From positions 858,501-922,500 of the forward strand of contig NW_025062476.1 of NCBI RefSeq assembly GCF_000002995.4: a stretch of DNA of 64,000 bases. Direction: 5' to 3'. Shown here in pieces: positions 24,523 to 36,803 of this stretch; the stretch's first letter is position 1; each line of letters opens with the position of its first letter. The notes beneath the pieces are model-generated. The model was not told where the DNA came from. It did not search any database and was given only the letters and a program-made list of their open reading frames with translations. The stretch comes from Brugia malayi. Its lineage: Eukaryota > Nematoda > Chromadorea > Rhabditida > Onchocercidae. The translations under genes and the position numbers were made by a program.

Positions 24523-27500
24523 TCAGCTTCTTCCTGTACGTTCCAAGGTACCAGTTTTTAACATATATGCAGGTTTGTAACCAATAATGGAACCATCATC
24601 ACCAACAATCTTCAATGCATCATTCTTACGAGTGGTATCACGTCCTCCAAGAGATGTATAACCTAAGTCATACAATGGACAATATGGCATACAGATACCA
24701 CGTAACGCTCGCCATACATCATCATAGCTCCAATCCAAAATTGGACAAACTCTAAAAGTAATTTTTTCGTTCTTTTTTTTTTCGGTTAAAATCATTGCAA
24801 TCTAATCTTTATTTTATTTTAAACTAGAACTATTTCCTATAAAATAGTACAAAAAATGCTTATTTAAACCACAAATATGAAAATATCCCACTTCTCTCAA
24901 TTATTACATCATGATAAATCGAAAATACTAGCCTCAAATAACGTGGCCAGTTATCATCTGTGAATTGACATTTAGATTTCATAGACGATACACTAGGATC
25001 AGTTGCGCGACAACCCATAAATATACACTTTAATTTCGGTCTCATATTTTTTAATTGTACAAGACCTTCTTTTACTGGACCTGATGCTTCCAGTACTATG
25101 ATATTATATCTGGAATTTTGAAATTCGATAATATTTAATTAAAATTATTGTTCAGTGAATTAAAAAAAGAAAAAAAAAACTTTTTAAGTCACAATTTTCT
25201 TAAGAAAATACTACAGAACAAATAAATATCGTGTCTAACATCACATATTCATTGCTTTTGTCAGAACGTATGTCAATATATGTCTATATATATATATATA
25301 TATTAGAAATCGATCAAAAATAAAATAACAAGCCGTTTAGTGGTGTCAATAATGAATTGATTCATTTCCGGGAAGCTATCACCACACACTATATGAACGC
25401 CAAGTATAGTTTGTCCTGGTCCATATTTCCTGCAATTACCATCACTCCCTTACTGGGACTGCAATTATCGAATTATCAAATTTATCGATTATCAAATTAT
25501 CAATTATAAAATACAGGAAGACCACAAATGGATCTTGTGTTCACTCAGAAGGGTATTTTGTGTCATTCATAGTTTAATAGATCATTTATTGATAACAACC
25601 AAAAAAAACTCTAATGCGGTAAGAATTTCTATTCTTGAAAAAGCTAACTTATCGATAGCAACTCGCAAAAGATGCAGGACGAGGGTGCAATCTTTACCAC
25701 CGTTGAATGCTATTGCTATCTCATCCAATCTGTAAATAATCACATTTCTATTCTTTACTGATGGTATATTTTTGCTTTTCTCCATAAATTGCTATCATTT
25801 TAGCTTTTAAGTTGAACTTTTGTAAAAGATTTTACACTTGACGAAATCTCATCGACTGAACTTACTAACAGATTCAGAGAAATTATTTTGTCGATACAAC
25901 TCATGGTATCATCCAATCGATCCACAAAACCATCAGCTAAACCATCCGCCAATTCTCTTTCTCGAAAAGCGTTGAACTTTCGTACCGTATCTATCCATGG
26001 TTGTTCATCAAAGTATGTTACTTGATCTAAATAAATGAAAATAAAAGTAGAAAATTACATACGGATTAAACATGCACGGAGACTTCAAAAAAAAAAAAAA
26101 AAAAAAAAAACATAGGAATGAGCTCACGAACTTTTTCCTTCGCTATCATCTCCTGTTTTAATAATAATAATAACAACAACAAAAACAACAATCAATAAGC
26201 AGTAGTTAACCTTTCAAAGAAGCTTTCAAATCCTGCACAACTTTCTCACCAATATCCACGCATTCACTTTCCACTAATAACTTCGTTTTGTAATATCTGA
26301 AATTATAAAAGTACGCAAAAGGCAAAAAAAAGAATATAAGTTATGTAATATCAAAATAATAGTTTGATCTCTTTAGATATTAGAACTGTTAACTATATAA
26401 CTGTTTCAATGAAGAGTTTTATGAAAGCTTAATGGAAAATTTTTAAAATGAAAAATTTTGGATAAAAAAAAAAACAAAACTTTTCGTCGTAAGCTTCTAA
26501 TGTATTGAAAATATTCTTGATATAAATCTCGCAAAGCAAATTAAAGAATTAATAAATAGCATATCCATCCTCTGTAAAGTAATATCAAACATATAATAAA
26601 AATTTATATACTTACTGATTGTTTCTTACGGGATATGAACCAATGGAAACTTTCTTTGAACTATATTTCTTTGCCATCTCCATTATTATATCCGAAAATT
26701 GCAATTCGGTAGATTTTATATGAAGAACGCAGGAGTAAAACGGTTTTGCTGCATAAGACGAGAATATCGAATTCTGCAAAATATACATTAGTTTCATAGC
26801 ATAACCCATCAACCATATTCTACGCAATTATAAAAATTATTTTGTAATGATCTATCCGGTTTATTGCATCAACTCTTCCCGAAAGTACTTCAACCAGGAG
26901 AAATTTTTAAATTTTTTGTTAAACAATAGGGGATATATATAAAGATTGGAAACACCAATCTAAAAATTTTAAAGTATAATTTCTACTAACATAATACAGT
27001 AAGGAAAACACTGCCCTTACTTTTTATTCCTACCAATAATATTTTAAAATGAATAAGTGATAAATTAAACAGGAAAATAGTCGAACATAGAGAGGAAGAA
27101 AAGACAATGAAGATACTTCTATAAGTTGCACGATATAATATCTTCATATTTGTTAATCACGTAAATAAGTAAAAGAATTCACAAAGAACAATTAAATTTG
27201 AATCATACAATCATAAAAATTATGATAAAGCTCAAGAAAAATATTTGAATTTAATAAGAGAAACAGGTCATTCAGACAGTAATCAATATTACTATGTGAA
27301 CGAATGTTTGACATTCTCTTCACTGCTAATGTGATTCACTCCAGTTGCACTTTTATTTTCTATTTTCCTTTTCTCCAATCGTAGTTTTTCCTGTTTAGCA
27401 TAAATTCTCCTAGATTCTTTTCGAATTTCCCTGTCATCCATAGCATCATAAGCATGAATGATTTCAATACAAATGTTTGCATAATTGCTCGTTAGAGAAA

Positions 27501-29581
27501 AAGTTTGGAGAATTTCAACTTGATCTTACTTCATATTCCTTGAATGCTTCAATACAGAATTCCGGAATACCGGGAAATGCATAAACATTACGCATTTGCA
27601 CCAATGGAAAAACTGTTTGTTTACCCCATAATAACTGAGCACTTTTTGGTACCTAGAGAAAATTATGTTTTAATTACACTTAATTAGTGCTATCAATATT
27701 TTTACAACTTTAAAAGCAACCAAATAGTGGTTGAAGTTTTGGGTTTGATTATTAAAATAATTGTTATGATTTTGGCTTACAGATACATCAAAAGGAATAT
27801 TTCTAACTATAAGACAACCTAATTAAGGATTCAGGAAGTTCTTAATTAATAAACAGAAAAGCATACAGTACACATCCGCTGTAAACCACCATCTGGTATG
27901 ATTTTGTTCATACTGCGCATAAAATATTCAATCAATACCATCATTTCCTGTCTTGTTGTCAATTCATCATTAAAAGCAATTGCCAATCCTAAAAATGACC
28001 TTTCTTTTCTTCCTAATATATTGACCTCAGATCATTGATTTGCACTTCACATTTCCATTTGTTGTGTATAACATCATTATTGACCTTTCAGCATCTTTTA
28101 AAATCAAATGAAATAAATGAAATGAACTCTACTCTAACCATATTTTAAGTATACAAATAAAAAAAAAAAAGAGCTCACAACTTGCTACTATATAATTTTA
28201 AATAAGAAAATACCAGTGTAAGTTCGATCGTCATGCGTAGGTCCAACACCACCAGAACTGAAGACTAGATCGTAACTTTCACTAAATTGCTTCACCTCAC
28301 ATGCAATATCATCCACATTATCAGATACTATTGATATCTGTAATAGAATAGAATATCACTGAATATGTCTTTAAAAAGTATTAAATTTATAGCAATATTT
28401 GTTCATATCAATATACCAAATTTTAAGAGTTTTAAGCAATGAAATCGGTCCTACATACATAATTAGTAAACAAAACCTGTTTTAAAAAAGTTATTTACTT
28501 GAATTTGGAATTACTAAGTGCTATTCAATGCATTGCAATTTTAGGAATGCAAAAAATTTTCCTTATTTATAACAGTAACTAATATACTAGTGAACAGATA
28601 AATATGCGAATAGAAAAATGAATTAATCAGAGCACGGATGGAAAATTAAATAATCTAAGACAGATTAGATAAATTAGCTGATGAAAAAATAAATAAATAT
28701 AAACAAATAAATTTCATATGAATGACGAATAGTTGAAGAATAAGTATCATACGAACAGCTTCGTTCGTCGTCAAAAAAAGAAAAAGATCAAAGAAAAAAA
28801 GATGCCCTTATTTGTTGATTTCGATCTTGAAATCAATGATTTTAAACTGCACTGAGTTCTATTTGGGTCGATGAAAACCTGTTACAGTTCATCAATATTA
28901 CTAAACCATACTTTCTTCAGCAGAATTCCTCGACCATACAATTCTTTACAGAAGAAATTCGAATTCACATCACTTGTTACACCTTTCAAAATTTCATCAC
29001 CAATTACTGAAAATGTACTATATGAAGTAAATTGTGAATTTTTAGATTATTGGTTAAAAAAAAAAAGGAAAAACATCATTAATCATATATCAAATAAAAA
29101 ATACATACACTTAAAATGTTGCTTAACGGGAAAAGCATGGAATATGTGAAAATTTTATAAATGATGGGAGAACCACCTAATAGTCGACGATGGAAAAATA
29201 TTTTTTGAAATTTTTTAAAATAATTTCTTGCATAAACTGATGGCACATCATCAGTTTATGCAATTTCACAAACAAAAAAAAATAAAAAAAAATTTGTTTT
29301 TTCTTAAAAAATTTCCGCTAATCCAAAAATGAACGTTCATTCTGTAGAAATAAATCTAAAAAATTAAAATAGAAGAGAATAAATCTTAAAAATTAAAATA
29401 GAAGAGCAAAATATTCCTTATACTTACTAATAATGCCTGCTGTTTTACGTTGTATACTGCTTGTTACATTTGATGAATATTCGCTATTCATTCCTCTTTG
29501 ACCACTGCAACGACAGCGATTATCAATTAGATATGATAATGAATCAGTCACAATAAATCGCTTAATTCTACACCACATCAT
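24523..29581 (-). CDS. FLAD1: FAD synthase (FLAD1 type: MoCF domain plus PAPS-reductase-like domain)
   Basis: Twelve minus-strand exons (29581-29428, 29006-28912, 28337-28214, 27988-27867, 27652-27530, 26773-26616, 26296-26211, 26026-25870, 25729-25649, 25429-25334, 25109-24933, 24751-24523) give 533 residues; human FLAD1 has 587. The N-terminal molybdopterin-binding-like domain shows GDEILKG (54-60), GGVGPTHDD (112-120) and [11 protein letters not shown]. The C-terminal FMN adenylyltransferase domain shows the PP-loop-like FNGGKDCT (348-355), [20 protein letters not shown] and GYTSLGGRD (488-496). It makes FAD from FMN and ATP. The first 50 residues are rich in Arg/Ser and lack acids at the start, so a mitochondrial form is possible. 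Two introns, 25333-25110 and 24932-24752, start with GC, and the flanking protein sequence fixes both. The start is the ATG pair at 29581, 27 bases after a TTTCAG acceptor. Confidence 0.95.
27292..27525 (-). other. Protein-like open frame inside a FAD synthase intron
   Basis: A 77-codon minus-strand frame ending at TAG 27294-27292, within the intron 27529-26774. The translation is well mixed, with helical, charged runs such as [19 protein letters not shown] and [12 protein letters not shown], unlike the Phe/Ile/Tyr-rich chance frames of the window. The first ATG in frame is at 27441 (49 residues). There is no good acceptor: the only AG in position overlaps the FLAD1 donor GTAAG. It could be a nested short gene, an alternative 3' exon or a relic. 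Confidence 0.35.
29228..29263. repeat. Perfect 15-bp hairpin in FAD synthase intron 1
   Basis: Arms TTGCATAAACTGATG (29228-29242) and CATCAGTTTATGCAA (29249-29263) are exact inverse complements separated by six bases (GCACAT). It sits inside the first intron of the FAD synthase gene. Confidence 0.8.
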
Positions 29582-30938
29582 ATAATTGTTTAATGATAAT
29601 AGTAGCAACACTGAAATCAGATAAATTCTCAGTTTCAATTGAGAAGTAATAAATTTCTATACAATCATATTGTCAATTACAATTTAACTGTTGATGGTTT
29701 GATTAATGCATTCAATGCATTATTATTTATTGTTATTACTATTATAGCCTAATTTTATAGATTAATTAAATGACCATAGTTAAAATATGGCATTAGAAAA
29801 TAGTCCAATAATATTGCATCACTTTTCTAATTCTAACATTGTCAAATTAATCTAATAATAATTCAAGAAATAATTCAAAATCAAGCAATAATTCAAACCA
29901 TTTTACTTACTCATGCAAAGTGATATAAAAAACGATATAAAAACTAAAAAAAATAGATTACAATAATGATATATGATATAAAAACAAGATTATATATATA
30001 TATGCAGCAATAATATATAGATTACAGTAACGCATACCAAACGTAGAGTTTGTCCATTTATCGAAAACTCGAAGTATTACATTTTTATTTTTATGTTGGT
30101 AGTCTTATCATTGCTTCTTTTCAAGTATCAATCATTTGACATCAAATGCATCTTTACCAATACTCTAAAGAAAAATTAACCTTCAGCAATCGATGAGAGG
30201 ATATTAAGCAACTTCTCTTCTCCATCTTCATATAGCATATTCCATGATTATCAAAAAAAAAAAAAACTACAGAGCTAAAAAACCAAGTAATACTTCCTTG
30301 TATTTTCTACCAACATTCACCTGTCAGGATATGAGTTATAATCTCAATATTTTTTTTCGTCTAAATATATACAATAAAACCAAACTCCTGAATAACAGTA
30401 CAGTAAACAAACATTCAATTCAGACATCAGAATTCGCCGGTAAAAGTATTTTTATCTTATGGCCACTACGAAATTATAGGTAATAAACTTTTTTATATCC
30501 ATATACGTTTTAACGAGATGTTTCTCATCTCTGAAAAATTTTATCGAATGCAAATGTAAACCACAACAAAATGTATAACAGTTTACAAAAAGTAAATGGT
30601 GCAAGCCATTACTATAATCGATTCTATAAATCATGACAAAATTTAATATTATTTTGTAAATCATTTGTATAATGCAGAGAATTACAGCTCTTAACATTCT
30701 AGATATGCAAAACAAACAATGAAATTTCATTAACAATCAAAACATAATAATAGACTACCCTTATATATAACGCTGAATATATTCGAGATCTGGTACCGTA
30801 CTTTCTTTGGAAAGTTAAAACTTAATATTTCAAAACAAAACGAAACAAAAATGAAATTAAATATCAACCAAAGGAGCACAGATATACATTTATATACAAC
30901 TATGAAAACTCGTAACTGATAAATTTGTCATTATTATT
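29582..30938. other. Intergenic between FAD synthase and DCAF17 genes
   Basis: Holds the FAD synthase 5' flank and the DCAF17 3' flank. Contains a short TA run near 29989-30003 and no convincing coding frame; the 79- and 94-codon frames near 30244-30736 lack codon character and splice context. Confidence 0.5.
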
Positions 30939-33900
30939 CTACTGACTATGTGGTTGATAATCTGAATCGGATGAATCTGTATCACCTAGATAAACAATTC
31001 GTAATCGTTTACGACGCCGAGATCCTGGCACTGATTCGCGACTTCCACTTGGCCCGTTGTCATCTGCTTGCAAACCATATCCTAAATGAAATTTGAACGA
31101 TAGAAAGAATTAATTTAAATTACTAATAGTTACATATATACATATATATATATATATATAGCTAGTTTAATAATCAGCGTGCCATTTAATTACTCAAATA
31201 CGACTACACGAAATAATCAAAAATAATAATAGAATACTTTTGGAATCTAGTCATTACAGACAAAAAGACATTTCCAAAGGACGTTTTAATTATTCTAAAA
31301 GTAACTAAGAAAATGACTACGTCGAAATAACCCTTTTCTTTTTCAATTACATTAACAATTACTTCTGTCGAATGTTCGACTGCTGCTTGCAGCTGTACCA
31401 CCTGACGTTGGTAAAGTGGAATTTCGTTCTCGAGCACAAAGCCGTGTTTGTCGTCTGCTAAGCACGCTTGAATTGTACTTTATATCATACAGCTCAAGCT
31501 AAAAGATAAATAATACATTTTCAAAAAGAATTATAGAAGCATAATAATTCACTTCTTCTGTTGAAAGTTTATAATTATTCATGGTACCTAAGTTGTAAAA
31601 GATAAAAATCCGAAAATGTTTTTGGGGTTTTCATTCAAAAAAAATAAAACAATAACACCCTGTGATAATTACTTATGGATTAAAAAAATAAAATAACGCA
31701 CATCATTATGTTTTGCCTTCTCCCACTCAACAACTCCTATTTCTTGTAAACGCTGAACTTCAAGATACGATTTCCGAGGACCACGCTGGTTGAAACACAT
31801 CAATACACCAGACATATCAAAATGTAAAACGGTATCCTAAACAGTATTAACAAATATTAATACTATTACAGTTCTGAATCGCTCAGAAAAAAAGAACTCT
31901 ATCAACCAAAATTGACAGTTCTGACTACTGTCACATCTAATCTAACAAATTTTAGATTTGTAAAGGAACAATTTAAAAAAAAAAAAAAAAAAACAAAAAC
32001 TTAACCTCTCTTATTGGTTCACGCATCATCGCAATTTTCAAAATTATACCAGTAGTATCATCTAATAAAAAAATCACAGTGCACATATCAACCTCGTCCA
32101 AATATATATTGCGGCGAGATATTGCATCGAACGTTCTTCAAAGAAATACAATAAGAACGAAATAAGAAAAAGATCTAAAGAAATTGTCTCGGCTATATTA
32201 TTACTCAAAAGATAATTGACTTGAAATGTGAAAACTGCTATTCAAATCTTAGAAACAAACCGGTCTGGATCATCGAAAATTGGCGAGTGAAGATCGCATT
32301 CTGCAATAATTGCAATAATTTGGCTTTCAATATCGACATCCACTCCTTTGATGACCTCAATCACACCAATAGAAGATGTTATGTAAAAAACAAAGAAAAA
32401 AAGCTTTTACACTAATACTTAGTGATCGTTACGGAACAAATAAAACGACAATTAATGACTGCAAAATACTTAGGCGCATTACCAGCTTTTCATTTTGACA
32501 ATAATTAGAATCTTGAGGTGTGTCTAATAGTAATAGTGGTAGTTAAATAAAAGAAGTGAAAGCGATAATATTATGTTATTATTTCAAAATGATAATATCA
32601 ATCAATCAGATAAACATACCAGCCGAAAATCTTGCTCAAAATCCGACGTTGGTTTAATATGGCGTCCAAAACTTGATTTAATTTTTACATTGCTGAAAAT
32701 AAGCAATTTCGTTAAACAGAACTATATCTTTATACTGACATAATTTTTCAGCATGTGCACTTCTCCTACTTAAGAAATGCATTTCCATCATAAGCACTTA
32801 TATTCATGTGCCTTTAAATCTAAAAAAAAAAGTGAGATCAACATATTTTTGTCCAAAATGCTATTCATTGCAAAGTGAAGTCCTACTGTCTACTACAAAG
32901 AGTAAACCGCAACCTTTCAAGCCTCTCCTGCAAGAAACTATCTTTTACCCATAAATTGGTTCTCCAGACTTCTTGAAAAGACATTTCATCATTTACAGAT
33001 CTGTAAAAAAAAAAGATACGGATAGAACAAACTATAATCAATGATCTTATTAGTCCAACGAGTAGCTACTGCATGAATCTCTTACACACATGGTTATATC
33101 TATATCAACAATTTTTAATTTTGAGAATTATTTGAAAAACTACAATTACCGTTGCATCTTATAGGATACAATTGCTGGTCCATCAAAACGAAGCAATCGC
33201 CCCGATTCATCTGAATGAAACATTAAACTTGCTCCCTCCACTTGCAATGATGTATTCTTTGGTGGTTGTAGTGGAAATGGTAACGATGCCTGTAACTGTG
33301 CTTATTAAAAAAAAAAACTAACTAACTGAAAGTTACATACGTACTCAAGGAAAAATGGGATGAATCTGCTTTCTTTTTGCTTTATCCAACCACTCTCTTT
33401 TCTAATGATCTTCTGTTTTATATATTCCATATGCGGTTATATCATATTTCTCAGAACTGCTTCTTAATATAATTGAATTTAATTCCATAATAAACTAACC
33501 GGTTCAGTCATTTTTGCAGCATCAACTAACATATATGATTTTTTTGAAGAATACGAAATGCCTAACAAATGATATGGCACACCACTATACTCTAGCGTTG
33601 ACCAATTGCCTATAATGTTCATGCAAAGAATTAATGTCCACTTAACTGATGGAAATTATGTTTTGTTTGAAGCAATATTATAAAATAAAAGAAAATTACC
33701 TGCAACTGTAGCGCATTTGACCGGTTCTGATATAATTAAATTAGGCACAGGTAAAATTATTTTCCCATCGAACCGTAATTCTGGATCATACAATCCTTCT
33801 TCAGTCTGAAAGTAACTTTCACTACAAAAATTCGTAATTGTAAATCTTTAAATTCCTAAATAAAAACATCATGTATAATAACGTATCAGAATAAGAAAAA

Positions 33901-36803
33901 ATTTTCATGCAGCACTGAGGATATTTACAAGGAATTATAAAATAATGAAAAATTTCAAACACTTTAAAAATACCTGATTTTGAAAATCGACCAAATTATA
34001 CAGCACTGTTTCATAGGGTTTCTTCTTGAAAACGATTACCATATCAGATATTACACTTACATTTGTAACATTTCCAAAAACCTTAAAGGAAAAAGAGAAA
34101 GGTAAACAAATTACATCAAAAATCCAATCAGTTGTTTTTAACTTGTTGGCAATAATAAAATAAAAAGTGCAAAGTCTGACTTTTGAACCCCAGAATTCAT
34201 GTCTACAATGAAATTTTAAATCTGCAAAGCAAACCATATTGATAGTTGCCGAACTATATTTCTTTCAGCTTGAAATTATAAGATCTTCAATTCAAATAGC
34301 TCTCGCCAAATAAGAGTAAAAAATAATAAGAAATAAAAAACCTCTTTCGTGATGCGAAAGATGCCTTTGAACTTAAGTGGATAAACATCAAAAATGCCCA
34401 CAACACAATCTGTTCCTCCAGTACTGCTGCTTCTTACGCTATTCTGAATCAGCAAGCCATATAAAATAGTTTGTTTTATCGTATAAATCTCAAGTTTTCA
34501 TGATTGTTTATGAATCTTATACCTGCGATAACATATTCCCAAATAAGCAAAACGTTCGACCAAGTTCATTGGGTGCTAGACAACTGTAAAATTTATACCT
34601 TTAGGATAAAGCAAGCAATAACTTTAAACCATTTCTTGTCAACACTCAAACAACGCTCCGCATTGATTATTCCTCACCTATCTCCCTCCCCCCCACCCCA
34701 CTCCCATAATAATTTCAAAAAAAAAAATTTTTCTTTTTGTACTGCAATAAATGCAATCTAATGCGTATATATGTGTGAACAAAACTACAACCCGAATAAA
34801 TCAAAGGTGTACGAATGTGTGTGTATGTGTATGTATACTTATACGAATATCTGAATACATGCTGTATAGATTTAAATAATTTAAGTATGACATATAATTA
34901 TAATATATATATATATATATATGCAGAGATATACATGTTTATATAAACATTTGACCAATATACACAAAAAAAAAAAAATTTCTCGAGGAAAAAATTGAAA
35001 AGAAACAAACCTAAATTTACAAGAATCTGATGGTAGTATAAACTCAGCTTCCACTAACTGACGTAGGGGATCAATGCATAATAAACGATTCTGTGTTAAA
35101 ATTAGTACCCAGAATGGTGAAGAATTCGATGTTCCTTCCTGTAATACAAATTATCCTAACACGAAGATATTACAGATTGACAAAAAAAAAAGACAAATAA
35201 TAGAATTTAGTGAGAATTTTTTGTCTATAATAATTACTACGGCACATGCAACAATATGTCATTATATGGTCCAATTTCGAGTTTCTTCATTTTTCATCTA
35301 CATATCGCCAAATGCTCATAAAACCTATTACGAATAAGGAAAAATAATTACACTCACTTCAAGTTTATTCAGTACATAATAATTCACATTGAATAAATTT
35401 CGAATTTTGTTAACTTTATAATAAATAAAGAAACTCGAAACTTATAAGGAAGTAATATTCAGAAACTTCCAAAGCTCTCTGTCATACTTTAAAAGGCTAC
35501 AAGTAATCGTAAGCAAATTCGTCCAGATTAATCGGAACATATCGTTCAAGAAATAAGAGATTTAATGATGAAAAACACTACATGATATAAATATAGACCT
35601 GCAAGTCAACAACAAGTTCAACCCAAAGTGTTGATAAAATCTTCTCCGTTTCGTCTAGCATATCCAGTCGGCATAATGGTTCCAAAATATCAATGTTATA
35701 GATCTTGCGCGCTTTATGTGCAACCATCAAACCTCTATATTTGATAAAAATATGAACTAAAAAATCTTTTATTTGAAAAAAAAAAAGAGAAACACTTCCT
35801 TTCCTCAACTGCCTTCTTAAAGCTTATTTAGAGCCATATCACATTTCCTATTAGACCAATTACATCCTATTACATCAATTCTTTTAAATCTCAGTATGAA
35901 ACTCACCCGTCGACGTTAAGAAAACCCTTCGCATCGTGCTTTTCACATAAGACATATCTCCGATTATTCTACAAAATATAATCAAAATAAATATTAAACC
36001 AGCTAGGAATTAAGTAGGTCAAGCAGACAAGGCTTAGAAAAGCATATCGTTATGAAAAAGTATTCCAACGTAAAAAAAGAATAGTTTCTAAGTCTATGAA
36101 ATGAGCTTTTTCCGGGAACTAAGTAGCAAGAACAGTGAGCTATATTTAAAATCTCATAAACGACCATAAACAGTGTAAAATAGTCACATACTGAACAAAA
36201 TTTAAAACATAATTCCTATATTATTAAATCCTATACTACCAAACAATCCAGACCGAAAAACAACAAAAAACATGCCGACATAATGAGTGAACGTAAAGCA
36301 TTTCTACCAAAACTACATTGAGTTCGCTGAAGTCCTAATTCACGTCGAACGATTAATCGTGCTATAGACGGATGTTTCAATACTTCTACAGGATTTTTCT
36401 CACTTCCAGTATCCAAACATGATAGTAATCGACGTGATAGCTAAAATATTGTTACACTTCACTGCTTAGTAATATCATTTAAAAGTAAAAAGCAAAAAGT
36501 TTCTCATAAAAATAACTGAAATGAGAAAAAAAGAATATTTAAACAATTTTAATTATTTCATCCGAAATCACACTCAAAGTCACATAATTTTAAAAATTTC
36601 AACTCATAATTTTTTCACGATTATATAAAACAATAAAAATTGTATTTCAATATGGTGTAAATAGAAATGTAAACACATTTCTATTTACAAATTTTAAAAT
36701 TTACCTCAATGTAACCATCATCATCATTCGGCCGATGAGTATTTCTTGATTCCACATTCATTAAACGATTCAGCAAACGATTTGCAAGTGATGATGTCAC
36801 CAT
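30939..36803 (-). CDS. DCAF17: DCAF17-like WD-type substrate receptor of CUL4-DDB1
   Basis: Eighteen minus-strand exons: 36803-36705, 36440-36276, 35968-35907, 35734-35599, 35138-35011, 34583-34523, 34443-34342, 34081-33974, 33805-33700, 33609-33500, 33289-33150, 33000-32914, 32692-32620, 32355-32261, 32135-32006, 31836-31702, 31498-31402 and 31081-30939, giving 658 residues. Identification rests on a series of matches in order to DCAF17: LSRRLLSCL near the N-terminus, LTQNRLLCID then DSCKFR, GIFDVYP..VFGNVTNVSV, the W/HPWHY-like PYHLLGI, and FRLVIKGVDVDIESQIIAI near the C-terminal propeller. The tail adds a basic NLS-like RRRKRLR and an SSDSD motif. DCAF17 is a nucleolar adaptor of CUL4-DDB1 ubiquitin ligase. 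The exon 2 end is uncertain: GC donor at 36275 or a weak GT donor at 36239, both in phase. Confidence 0.8.

Noticed and set aside
27773..27819. Minus-strand mini-exon reading VRNIPFDVS between acceptor and GTAAGC donor in a FAD synthase intron
   Set aside because: RRM-like by eye, but its exit phase fits neither the FAD synthase exons nor the nested frame at 27292-27525; too short to claim.
30452..30736. Minus-strand 94-codon frame between FAD synthase and DCAF17 genes
   Set aside because: Ile/Phe/Tyr/Cys-rich chance composition, no splice signals, no homology recognised.
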